64,000 nucleotides of DNA from Salinihabitans flavidus (GTDB lineage Bacteria > Pseudomonadota > Alphaproteobacteria > Rhodobacterales > Rhodobacteraceae), in contig NZ_FODS01000017.1 in NCBI RefSeq assembly GCF_900110425.1, positions 1 to 64,000 on the forward strand, read 5' to 3'. The notes beneath the pieces were generated by a model. That model was not told where the DNA came from. It did not search any database and worked only from the letters and a program-made list of their open reading frames with translations. Position 1 is the stretch's first letter. Each line of letters starts with the position of its first letter. This document shows positions 36,335 to 44,539 of the stretch, piece after piece. A program made the position numbers and the translations under genes.

Positions 36335-36778
36335 TCAGGCGTCGGGCTCCTTGTAGACGCCTTGCTCCTTGAGCGCGTCCATCACTTCCTTCGGCATGTA
36401 GGTCTCGTCATGTTTGGCAAGGATTTCAGAGGCCTCGAAGACGCCGTTGACGTAACGCCCGGTTCCCACCATCCCCTGATTCTCGGCAAAGAGATCGGGC
36501 AGCACCCCCTTGAAGGTCACCGGCACCGATGCGCCGCCATCGGTCACCGAAAAGCGCACCGTATCGCCCTGCCCGCGCACGATGCTGCCCTCCTCCACCA
36601 GACCGCCAATCCGGAACGTCTCTCCCGGCCCCGGCGGCTCCTCCATCACCTGACTGGGCGAGCGGAAGAAGTTGATCCCGTCGCGCATGGCGTATCCAAT
36701 CAGCGCGGTGGACACCAGAAGTGTCAACACCGCTACCATAATCACTTGAATTCGCCGCTTTTTTTTCAGGTTTCGCAT
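36335..36778 (-). CDS. ccmE: Heme chaperone CcmE
   Basis: 147 aa. Short cytoplasmic N-terminus (RNLKKKRRIQ), one membrane helix (about 12-29), then a periplasmic OB-fold domain. The heme-binding histidine is His123 in HDETYMP, with the conserved Tyr127. It carries heme from CcmC/AB to CcmF. It is co-directional with argC (9-bp gap) and separated from ccmF and ccmH by the lysis pair. Confidence 0.97.
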   Translation of the reverse strand: MRNLKKKRRIQVIMVAVLTLLVSTALIGYAMRDGINFFRSPSQVMEEPPGPGETFRIGGLVEEGSIVRGQGDTVRFSVTDGGASVPVTFKGVLPDLFAENQGMVGTGRYVNGVFEASEILAKHDETYMPKEVMDALKEQGVYKEPDA

Positions 36779-36787
36779 GGTCTCTCC

Positions 36788-37816
36788 TCACGGGAAACAG
36801 GGCGCGAGCATGAGACCCGACGTCTCTTCCTCGCCCAGCATTAGGTTGGCATTCTGGATCGCCTGCCCGCTCGATCCCTTGGTCAGATTGTCCAGCGCGG
36901 CAATCACGATCGCCCGCCCTTCGATCCGGTCTCCCGTCACCCCGACATGGCAGAAATTGGATCCCCGCACATGCCGCGTGCTGGGCGCCTGCCCGAAGGG
37001 CAGCACTTCAACGAACGGTTCCTGCGCGTAGGAATCTCTCAGCACCTTGTGAATGGTCTTCGCATCGCCCTGCACATAGACGGTGGCAAGGATGCCGCGG
37101 TTTGCCGGGATCAGGTGCGGCGTGAATTGCACTTTCACAGGACGACCGGCCAAGACACTGAATTCCTGATCGAATTCGCCCAAATGACGGTGCGTGCCAC
37201 CCACCGCGTAGGCATGATATCCCTCGCTCAACTCAGCATGTAGCAGGTTTTCCTTCAAGCTCCGCCCCGCGCCGGAGACCGCGCATTTGAGATCGAGAAT
37301 GATCTGGTCGAGGTCGATCACCCCAGCGCTGATCAGCGGGCGCAGCGCATACTGCCCCGTTGCCGCGTTGCAGCCCGTCCCCGCCACAAGCCGCGCGTTG
37401 CGGATGTCCTCACGGTAAAACTCGGTCAGCCCGTAGACCGCCTCTTTCTGCAACTCCACCGCATCATGCGCCCCGCCATACCAGCGGGCATAGTCCTCCG
37501 GATCGCGCAGACGGAAATCGGCGCTCAGGTCCACCACCTTCATATCCGACGGCAGCTCGCGAATGACGGCCTGACTTGTCGCATGCGGCAGCGCACAGAA
37601 GCAAAGGTCCACGCCCCAAAAATCAATTTCTTCTATCTTACAAAGCGTTGGAAGGCAAAGGTGACGCAGATGCGGGAATACCTCAGCCATCTCCTGCCCG
37701 GCCTTGCGGTCCGCGCTCATCGCGACGATCTCCATCGCTGGATGGGTGGCGATCAGCCGGACAAGCTCCGCGCCGGTATAGCCGCTGGCGCCCAGAATTG
37801 CGATCTTGTGTGTCAT
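36788..37816 (-). CDS. argC: N-acetyl-gamma-glutamyl-phosphate reductase
   Basis: 342 aa. Third step of arginine synthesis, NADPH-dependent. The N-terminal nucleotide motif [12 protein letters not shown] is at 7-18 and the catalytic Cys149 in [26 protein letters not shown] and [16 protein letters not shown] complete the family pattern. The ATG at 37816 is chosen; an upstream extension has no family similarity. Confidence 0.97.
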   Translation of the reverse strand: MTHKIAILGASGYTGAELVRLIATHPAMEIVAMSADRKAGQEMAEVFPHLRHLCLPTLCKIEEIDFWGVDLCFCALPHATSQAVIRELPSDMKVVDLSADFRLRDPEDYARWYGGAHDAVELQKEAVYGLTEFYREDIRNARLVAGTGCNAATGQYALRPLISAGVIDLDQIILDLKCAVSGAGRSLKENLLHAELSEGYHAYAVGGTHRHLGEFDQEFSVLAGRPVKVQFTPHLIPANRGILATVYVQGDAKTIHKVLRDSYAQEPFVEVLPFGQAPSTRHVRGSNFCHVGVTGDRIEGRAIVIAALDNLTKGSSGQAIQNANLMLGEEETSGLMLAPCFP

Positions 37817-37871
37817 CTCGTCATGGTCTTTCGGATCGGTGCGGCTGCAAGCCCTGCTGGCCGGGCCGCCT

Positions 37872-37894
37872 GAGTATTTACATAAGAACAAAGG
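37872..37894 (+). repeat. Dispersed GAGTATTT-type intergenic motif, copy 4
   Basis: GAGTATTTACATAAGAACAA, then AG, in the argC-murI spacer. It shares GAGTATTT and the A-rich AAG end with the other copies. Confidence 0.45.
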
Positions 37895-37936
37895 GCAAAG
37901 TCGATAGGGCGCAGATTGTCCCACCCAACCGATTTG

Positions 37937-38749
37937 TCATGCCGCCTCAAAGGTGATCTGTCGTCGCATGAATTGTGTCGCGCGTTCCGACACCTTTCGC
38001 GGATTGCCGGTCGTCAGGAATTTCGCCTGCGTACCCGGCCCGATCATCCCGGGATGGCGCGTCAGGTAATCGGCAAGGCTCTCGGCCACCAACCCAGCCT
38101 GCGAATAGACCGTAACCTCCGGGCCAAGCGCCTCCTGAAACACGTCCTGCATGAGCGGGTAATGCGTGCACCCCAGAATGGCGGCTTCCGGATGCGGCAT
38201 CTTCCGCTTGAGCGCCTCCACATGGCTGCGCACCAGCGCCTCGGCGAGGATCATGTCGCCTTCCTCGATGGCATCCACCACCCCGCCACAGCTTTGCGCC
38301 TCCACGTCGACACCGATGGCGCGAAAGGCCAGTTCCCGTTGAAACGCGCGGCTTGAGACGGTGGCAGGCGTGGCAAAAAGTGCGACATGTTTCACCGCCA
38401 CCTCCCGCGGCGGGGAGTTGTCGCCCCATTGCCGTTCGGTCAGCGCCTCGATCAACGGCACGAACACGCCGAGCACGCGCTTGTCGCGGGGCACGAAATT
38501 TTCCTGCATCCGCCGCAGCGCTGCGGCGCTCGCCGTATTGCAGGCCAGAATCACAAGGTCGCACCCCTCCTGCCAGAGTCGGCTTACCCCGGCCTTGGTC
38601 AGCTCATGGATGTCATCGGCGCCGCGCACGCCATAGGGCGCATGAGCGCTGTCGCCGTAATAGACAAACGGCACCTCTGGCAGACGCTTTGAGACCGCAT
38701 CCAGCACCGTCAGCCCGCCAAGGCCACTGTCGAAGAGTCCAACCGCCAT
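37937..38749 (-). CDS. murI: Glutamate racemase
   Basis: 270 aa. It makes D-glutamate for peptidoglycan. The paired catalytic cysteines are Cys70 (ILACNTAS) and Cys194 (GCTHYPL), with [13 protein letters not shown] at the N-terminus and [13 protein letters not shown] after it. The ATG at 38749 fits the family start. The upstream acyltransferase gene ends 25 bp away in the same direction. Confidence 0.97.
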   Translation of the reverse strand: MAVGLFDSGLGGLTVLDAVSKRLPEVPFVYYGDSAHAPYGVRGADDIHELTKAGVSRLWQEGCDLVILACNTASAAALRRMQENFVPRDKRVLGVFVPLIEALTERQWGDNSPPREVAVKHVALFATPATVSSRAFQRELAFRAIGVDVEAQSCGGVVDAIEEGDMILAEALVRSHVEALKRKMPHPEAAILGCTHYPLMQDVFQEALGPEVTVYSQAGLVAESLADYLTRHPGMIGPGTQAKFLTTGNPRKVSERATQFMRRQITFEAA

Positions 38750-38774
38750 GTTCCGCCTGCTCTTTTCCGGGGTT

Positions 38775-39653
38775 TCAGTTCCGGTATCTGTCCTCGAATT
38801 CGAACCCGTAGAGCGCATCGCCCGGCGGTTTCGGTGACAGAGCATAGGTTTCCCGCCGCAGGAAGTCCATCAACGCCTTGCTGTCTCCGGCGCGGGCGTT
38901 CAGTTTCTCGGCTGCGATCGGCTCTCCGATCACGACCCGGACAGGCGTATCCACCCGCTTTTTGAATTCTCGGAGCAGGAACCCCATGCGCAGCATTGCA
39001 TGCAGATGGCTGGCGATCTGGAACAGGCGGCTTGTGTGTCCGTCGAAATAGACCGGCACAACAGCCGCGCCCGACCGTGCCAACATCCGCGCCGTGAACC
39101 CGCGCCAGCCGGGATCGAGCGGGCGGCCAAAGGGGGTTTGCGCCGTGCTCACGGTGCCGCCGGGAAAGATGCCGATCGCCCCGCCTGCCCGCAGATACTC
39201 CAGCGCCACGCGGCGCGTCTCAAGGTTGCGCATTGCCGCCGCCTTGTCGTCGTCGAAGCTCACCGGAAGAACAACACGGTTCAGATCCTCCGCTTTGCGG
39301 AACACCTGATGAGCGAGAATACGGAAATCGCCGCGCGCCCGTGACAGGATATGGCCCAGCATCAGCCCGTCGAGAATGCCGTATGGGTGATTGGCAATCA
39401 TCAGAAGCGGCCCCTTTGCCGGAATAGTGTCCAGCGATCCGCCCATGACCTCCAGCGTGAGTCCATAGCGTTCGGTCATCACCTGCCAGAAATCCCGCCC
39501 GGACGCGATCTCCCGCTCGTAGCCCTCCGCCCGCTTGATGAGAGAGATCCGCCCGGTGGCATTCTCCATCATCCGGATCATCGCCCGCCCGCCTCGCGTT
39601 TCCGCCGAATGGGCATAGCTGATCTCGCGGGCGATCCCGGACTGCATTCGCAT
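38775..39653 (-). CDS. Lysophospholipid acyltransferase family protein (PlsC/OlsA-like)
   Basis: 292 aa. The acyltransferase motif I appears as NHPYGILDG (the Pro-Tyr-Gly-Ile-Leu-Asp variant typical of OlsA-like and hemolysin-associated acyltransferases). Motif III is IFPGGTVST and motif [10 protein letters not shown]. It may acylate lyso-ornithine lipid or lysophosphatidate. No olsB is adjacent, so the substrate is open. The start is uncertain: the ATG at 39653 has GAGG upstream and is preferred over the ATG at 39665. Confidence 0.85.
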   Translation of the reverse strand: MRMQSGIAREISYAHSAETRGGRAMIRMMENATGRISLIKRAEGYEREIASGRDFWQVMTERYGLTLEVMGGSLDTIPAKGPLLMIANHPYGILDGLMLGHILSRARGDFRILAHQVFRKAEDLNRVVLPVSFDDDKAAAMRNLETRRVALEYLRAGGAIGIFPGGTVSTAQTPFGRPLDPGWRGFTARMLARSGAAVVPVYFDGHTSRLFQIASHLHAMLRMGFLLREFKKRVDTPVRVVIGEPIAAEKLNARAGDSKALMDFLRRETYALSPKPPGDALYGFEFEDRYRN

Positions 39654-39755
39654 GGTCGACCTCATCTGCTGCGCGCTCTAAATGCGCCCAAGAGGATAGG
39701 CCAGTGCCTGTAACAGCATGATGACCACGGGCCAGTTCGTGCGCAGCGACAGGCG

Positions 39756-42700
39756 CTATTCCGCCGCCTGCGGCACCTCGCCCCCGCTTCGCAGCGCGCT
39801 GAGAAGTTCCTCACGCCTCTTGGCCGCCTTGGTCTCGTTGCCGGCCTTGACGGGTCCGAAGCCACGTATTGACAGCGGCAATTCGGCGAGTGCTATCGCC
39901 GCGTCATGGGCCGTGTCGCCCTGACCCGGCAGAACGTCATTCATGTCGCTTTCATACTGTCGGATGAGCGCGCGTTCCATCCTGCGCTCCGCACCATACC
40001 CGAAGGGATCAAACGGCGTGCCGCGCAGGTGCTTCATCCGCGCCAGAAGCGGGAAGAGATGACCCACCCATGCACCGAACTCACGCTTTTTCGGGCGTCC
40101 GTCAGGTCCGGTCTTACCAAGCATGGGCGGCGCGAGGTGGTATTTCATCTTGAAATCGCCCTCGAAGACCTCCTCGGCCTTGGCACGGCTTTCCAGATGC
40201 AGGCGCGCGACTTCGTACTCGTCCTTGTACGTCAGCAGCTTGTGATAGCCTTTCGCCACCGCCTCTTTCAGACGCGGGTCGGCGATTCCATCCAGCATCC
40301 TGCGATAGCGTTTCGCAAGCCGCTTGCCCTGATACTTCACAAGGTGATCGGCACGAAAGGCGATCCTTTCGTCAAGTGTCTTTGGTTTACCGACCACATT
40401 GGGCGTTACAATCCGTTCGGCCTCCTGCGGGTGGAGAACGGCCCAGCGACCAATGGCAAAGGCGCGCAGATTGCCATCCACCGCCGCACCGTTGAGGCGG
40501 ATCGCCTCTTCGATGGCCTCGCGGCTGACCGGGACATAGCCCTGCTGCCAGGCCGCGCCGAACACGATCGTGTTGGAAAAGATCGAATCGCCAAGCGCCA
40601 CGCGCGCCAGTTCCGAGGCATCGAACAGCGCCACCCGTTCTTTCAACCGCGCCTGAAGAGCAAGCTCCAACTGCCCTGTCGGAATGCGAAATTCCGTGTT
40701 GCGGGTGAACTCTCCGGTGACGATCTCATGGCTGTTGACCACAGCCCCCGTCCGACCCGCGCGGGTCAGGCCAAGCGTCTTGGCCCCCGCGCTGACCACC
40801 AGATCTCCCCCGATGAGCGCGTCTGCCTCCCCCGTGGCGACGCGGATCGCGGAAATATCCTCGGGCCGTTCGGCCAGACGGCAGTGGATATGCACCGCGC
40901 CGCCCTTCTGGGCCAGACCGGCCATCTCCATCATCCCGGCCGCCTTGCCGTCGATCTGCGCCGCCTGCGCCAGCACCGCGCCGATGGTCACGACCCCGGT
41001 GCCTCCCACGCCGGTGATCACCACGTTATGCGTATCCACGATAGTCGCGATCTCCGGCTCCGGCATGTCGTCGGGAAGGTCGATGTCGGCTGTCGCCTGC
41101 TTGCGGATCTTCGCCCCCTCAAGGGTGAGGAACGACGGACAAAACCCCTTCAGGCAAGAGAAATCCTTGTTGCACGCCGATTGATCGATGGCCCGCTTCC
41201 GGCCCAGCTCGGTTTCTTCCGGCACGATCGCGATGCAGTTCGACTGCACCCCGCAATCGCCACACCCCTCGCAGACATCGGTATTGATGAACACCCGGCG
41301 ATCCGGGTCGGGGAAACTGCCGCGCTTGCGTCTGCGCCGCTTTTCCGCGGCGCAGGTCTGAACATAAAGAATTGCGGATACACCTTTGACATCACGTATT
41401 TTTTCCTGAACGTCCGGAAGCGCGTCGCGGGGCTGCATGGTCACGCCTTTGGGAAAGGCGTCGTGGTCGATATCTTCCTTGTCGTCATAGACGACCGCGA
41501 CCTGCTTCACGCCCATGGCCACCAGTTCGCGCGCGATATGCGGCGCGTCCAACCCACCCTCGTTGGGCTGCCCGCCGGTCATCGCCACCGCATCGTTGTA
41601 GAGGATCTTGTAGGTGATGTTGGTGCCCGCGGCGAGCGCGGCGCGGATCGCCTGAATGCCGGAATGGTTATAGGTGCCATCGCCGAGATTCTGGAACACA
41701 TGCTCGGTGTTCGAAAACGGCGCCTCCCCGATCCAGTTCGCGCCCTCGCCGCCCATGTGGGTGAACCCGGTGGTCTCCCGGTCCATCCACTGCACCATGT
41801 AATGGCAGCCGATCCCGGCATAGGCGCGGCTCCCCTCCGGCACCTTGGTCGAGGTGTTGTGCGGGCACCCGGCGCAGAAATGCGGGATGCGCGTGGCGAT
41901 CTCCTGCGCATTGTCGGCGCGGCGCGCATCGGCCAGTTCGGACAGCCCCGCCTTGATCCGGTCGGTGCCGCGCCCCTCTTCCACGAAGATACCGCCCAGT
42001 TTCTCGGCGATCAGGATCGGATCGAGCGCCCCGCGCGTCGGGAAAAGCTCTTCACCGTGCATGGACCCCGCACCGCCACCCTTGTGCCAGCCATAAACGC
42101 GGCGCCCTTGCTGATTGTCGAAGATCGCTTCCTTGATCTGCACCTCGATCAGTTTGCGCTTTTCCTCGACCACAACGATCAGGTCGAGCCCTTCGGCCCA
42201 GTCGTAAAACCCCTTCATGTCGAGCGGGAAGGTCTGCCCCACCTTGTAGGTGGTCACCCCGAGCCGTTCGGCCTCGGCCTCGTCGATCCCCAGCAGGCTC
42301 AGCGCGTGCACCAGATCGAGCCAGTTCTTGCCCGCCGCGACCAGTCCGATCTTCGCCCCAGGCTTGCCCCACATGCGCTTGTCCATCCGGTTGGCATGGG
42401 AGAACGCCTCTGCGGCATAGCGTTTGTAATCGATCATCCGCGCTTCCTGCGCGTGCGGGGTGTCGATCAGCCGGATGTTCAGCCCGCCCTCGGGCAGGTC
42501 GATCACCGGGTTCACAAGCTGCATCCGCTGCGGATCGCCATCGACGACCGCCGTGGCCTCGATCGTGTCCTTCATCGTCTTGAGCCCGACCCAGACCCCG
42601 GCAAAGCGCGACAGCGCATAGCCGTAGATCCCGTAGTCGAGGATTTCCTGCACCCCTGCGGGGCTGACAACCGGCATATAGGCATCGACCATCGCCCATT

Positions 42701-43178
42701 CGGACTGATGCAGAACGGTCGAACTTTCGCCGGTATGGTCGTCCCCCATCGCCATGAGCACGCCGCCATTGGGCGAGGTGCCGGCCATATTGGCATGGCG
42801 CATCACGTCACCAGAGCGGTCCACCCCCGGCCCCTTGCCATACCAGAGCCCGAAAACCCCGTCATACTTGCCCTCGCCGCGCAGTTCAGCCTGCTGGCTG
42901 CCCCAGAGCGCGGTCGCTGCCAGATCCTCGTTGAGCCCCGGCTGAAACGTAACTTGCGACTCGGTCAGAACCTTCTGCGCGCGGGTCATCATGCTGTCCA
43001 CCGCCCCGAGGGGAGAGCCGCGATAGCCCGTGACATAGCCGGCGGTATTGAGCCCCGCCGCCTCGTCGCGCGCCCGCTGCGCCAGCATCAGCCGCACCAG
43101 CGCCTGCGTGCCGTTCAGAAGAACCGGCGATTTCGTCAGGTCGTAGCGGTCGTTGAGCGATACTTTCTGGATGCTCAT
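39756..43178 (-). CDS. Indolepyruvate:ferredoxin oxidoreductase, fused large form
   Basis: 1140 aa fusion. It oxidatively decarboxylates aryl pyruvates (indolepyruvate, phenylpyruvate) from amino acid breakdown, giving aryl-acetyl-CoA and reduced ferredoxin. Order: pyrimidine-binding part (GYRGSPLGAVDSMM, LNEDLAATALWGSQQ), TPP domain (HFCAGCPHNTSTKV, GGEGANWIGEAP, NDAVAMTGGQPNEGG), a Cys cluster with a ferredoxin-like CEGCGDCGVQSNC and CLKGFCPSF, then the gamma domain (ITGVGGTGVVTIGAVLAQAA). A C-terminal DUF6537-type region follows. It is the aerobic, fused form seen in alpha- and betaproteobacteria. The start is set by GGGAGG before the ATG at 43178. A divergent LysR gene lies upstream. Confidence 0.94.
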   Translation of the reverse strand: MSIQKVSLNDRYDLTKSPVLLNGTQALVRLMLAQRARDEAAGLNTAGYVTGYRGSPLGAVDSMMTRAQKVLTESQVTFQPGLNEDLAATALWGSQQAELRGEGKYDGVFGLWYGKGPGVDRSGDVMRHANMAGTSPNGGVLMAMGDDHTGESSTVLHQSEWAMVDAYMPVVSPAGVQEILDYGIYGYALSRFAGVWVGLKTMKDTIEATAVVDGDPQRMQLVNPVIDLPEGGLNIRLIDTPHAQEARMIDYKRYAAEAFSHANRMDKRMWGKPGAKIGLVAAGKNWLDLVHALSLLGIDEAEAERLGVTTYKVGQTFPLDMKGFYDWAEGLDLIVVVEEKRKLIEVQIKEAIFDNQQGRRVYGWHKGGGAGSMHGEELFPTRGALDPILIAEKLGGIFVEEGRGTDRIKAGLSELADARRADNAQEIATRIPHFCAGCPHNTSTKVPEGSRAYAGIGCHYMVQWMDRETTGFTHMGGEGANWIGEAPFSNTEHVFQNLGDGTYNHSGIQAIRAALAAGTNITYKILYNDAVAMTGGQPNEGGLDAPHIARELVAMGVKQVAVVYDDKEDIDHDAFPKGVTMQPRDALPDVQEKIRDVKGVSAILYVQTCAAEKRRRRKRGSFPDPDRRVFINTDVCEGCGDCGVQSNCIAIVPEETELGRKRAIDQSACNKDFSCLKGFCPSFLTLEGAKIRKQATADIDLPDDMPEPEIATIVDTHNVVITGVGGTGVVTIGAVLAQAAQIDGKAAGMMEMAGLAQKGGAVHIHCRLAERPEDISAIRVATGEADALIGGDLVVSAGAKTLGLTRAGRTGAVVNSHEIVTGEFTRNTEFRIPTGQLELALQARLKERVALFDASELARVALGDSIFSNTIVFGAAWQQGYVPVSREAIEEAIRLNGAAVDGNLRAFAIGRWAVLHPQEAERIVTPNVVGKPKTLDERIAFRADHLVKYQGKRLAKRYRRMLDGIADPRLKEAVAKGYHKLLTYKDEYEVARLHLESRAKAEEVFEGDFKMKYHLAPPMLGKTGPDGRPKKREFGAWVGHLFPLLARMKHLRGTPFDPFGYGAERRMERALIRQYESDMNDVLPGQGDTAHDAAIALAELPLSIRGFGPVKAGNETKAAKRREELLSALRSGGEVPQAAE

Positions 43179-43229
43179 CTGGCGCCTCCCTTCGCTTGAT
43201 GATGTCATGGGCAGTATAGCGCGATATTA

Positions 43230-43246
43230 GGTCACAATAACTGACC
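43230..43246. promoter_or_regulatory. Candidate LysR-type operator between the oxidoreductase and lysR genes
   Basis: GGTCACAATAACTGACC is a dyad (GGTCA/TGACC, 7-bp spacer) containing the LysR consensus T-N11-A (43232-43244). It lies 52 bp from the oxidoreductase start and about 104 bp from lysR. This is the expected layout for a divergent LysR-controlled gene pair. Confidence 0.5.
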
Positions 43247-43349
43247 AACCAAGGAAAAACTGCCCTGCGATCCCGAAATCGTGACTGTACAGGTTCCGTT
43301 ATTGCGCTGATTCCCGTAAGCAAGCCAAAGGGACAGGAAAGTTGCCGGA

Positions 43350-44255
43350 ATGGATTGGGACAAGCTCAGAATATTTCACGCCGTGGCCGACGCGGGTAGC
43401 CTCACCCACGCCGGTGAAACGCTGCATCTGTCGCAATCGGCCGTGTCGCGGCAGATTCGCGCGCTTGAGGAATCGCTCAACACGACGTTGTTCCATCGCC
43501 ATGCGCGGGGTCTGATTCTCACAGAGCAGGGAGAGCTGCTGTTCGACGCCACCACTGCCATGCTCAAGCGCCTCGACGCCGCCGCCGCGCGCATCCGCGA
43601 CAGCGAGGACGAGGTGTTCGGCGAGTTGCGCGTGACGACCACGATCGGATTCGGCACGCTCTGGCTCGCGCCGCGCCTGCCCAAGCTCTATGAGAAGTAT
43701 CCCGATCTGAAGATCGACCTGATGCTGGAAGAGCGCGTGCTGGACCTGCCCATGCGAGAGGCAGATCTGGCGATCCGCATGAAGGAACCAAGCCAGGCCG
43801 ACCTCATCCGCAAACGTCTAATGGGCGTGCGCATGCGGCTCTACGCCTCGCCCGACTATCTTGCGCGCCGGGGTATCCCCGAGACGCTGGAAGACATCAG
43901 CAAACATCGCCTGATCTGCCAGAATCCAAACTCGGCGCAGGTCGGCGCGGGTGCCTCCATGGTGCAGGAACTCATGTCTTATGACATTCCGTCCCTGCTG
44001 ACCGTGAACAACTATTTCGGTGTGTTGCAGGCGGTTCTGCACGATCTCGGAATCGGGGTTCTTCCCGACTATCTGATTCAGGACTTTCCCGACCTCGTGC
44101 GCGTGCTGCCGGACTATGAATCCATCGAAGTGCCGGTTTTCCTCGCTTACCCCGAGGAACTGCGCCATTCCAAGCGGATCGCCGCCTTCCGTGATTTCGT
44201 GCAGGATGAAATTATTACACATCGCAAGTTACTCAAGGAAAAGGGTAAAACCTGA
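43350..44255 (+). CDS. LysR-family transcriptional regulator
   Basis: 301 aa. The N-terminal winged helix-turn-helix (1-60) has WDKLRIFHAVADAGSLTHAGETLHLSQSAVSRQIRALEE in pattern. The C-terminal periplasmic-binding-like effector domain spans about 90-295. It is divergent from the indolepyruvate oxidoreductase gene with a T-N11-A dyad between them, so it is a candidate regulator of that gene; the effector is unknown. GGGACAGG lies upstream of the ATG. Confidence 0.93.
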   Translation: MDWDKLRIFHAVADAGSLTHAGETLHLSQSAVSRQIRALEESLNTTLFHRHARGLILTEQGELLFDATTAMLKRLDAAAARIRDSEDEVFGELRVTTTIGFGTLWLAPRLPKLYEKYPDLKIDLMLEERVLDLPMREADLAIRMKEPSQADLIRKRLMGVRMRLYASPDYLARRGIPETLEDISKHRLICQNPNSAQVGAGASMVQELMSYDIPSLLTVNNYFGVLQAVLHDLGIGVLPDYLIQDFPDLVRVLPDYESIEVPVFLAYPEELRHSKRIAAFRDFVQDEIITHRKLLKEKGKT

Positions 44256-44314
44256 TTTCTCCTCGCCATGCGTCAGGTGCATAGCGGGCATGTCGCGTAT
44301 ACGGCATTCTTTCT

Positions 44315-44342
44315 CTTGAACGTTTCAACGTTGACGCATAAT
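44315..44342 (+). promoter_or_regulatory. Candidate RpoH-type promoter of the small RNA
   Basis: CTTG (44315-44318), 18 bp, then CATAATTC (44337-44344). It has the same spacing as the promoter before the sHsp gene at 11109. CTTGAAC is shared by both -35 regions. Confidence 0.55.
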
Positions 44343-44347
44343 TCAGC

Positions 44348-44434
44348 TTCCGAAGATGTTGGTTGCTGAAAAGCGCATCATCTTCATACCTCCCTGTTGG
44401 ACTATGGCCGAGCTTATTAGCTCGGCCTTTTTTT
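44348..44434 (+). ncRNA. Probable small RNA (~85-90 nt) between lysR and purL
   Basis: After the promoter-like elements comes a self-contained transcript design. A stem GAAGATG/CATCTTC (44352-44358 with 44379-44385) is followed by an unpaired stretch with CCTCCCT (44389-44395), complementary to Shine-Dalgarno sequences. An intrinsic terminator then has a 9-bp stem (44406-44414 with 44419-44427), a TATT loop and seven T (44428-44434). No ORF fits. The layout recalls stress-induced Rhodobacter sRNAs with anti-SD loops (StsR or CcsR type, from memory, not verified). The alternative is a purL leader/attenuator, since purL starts 105 nt further on. Confidence 0.7.
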
Positions 44435-44539
44435 GCGCGCCCCGCATCGTGCCCCGGCTCCCCCGGCGCCCCCCTTCCCCCTTTCCCCTCAACCATCTAT
44501 AGACGCGGCAACACTGGCCATCCCGGGGGAATTCGCCAC

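Noticed and set aside
39906-43199. A 1097-codon open frame on the plus strand
   Set aside because: It is entirely antisense to the oxidoreductase gene. Its His/Arg/Pro/Gly-rich composition and lack of any family motif show it is a by-product of GC-rich codon use.
44348-44434. tRNA or riboswitch in the lysR-purL spacer
   Set aside because: No cloverleaf or CCA-end geometry and no known purine-riboswitch core; the layout fits a terminator-ended sRNA better.
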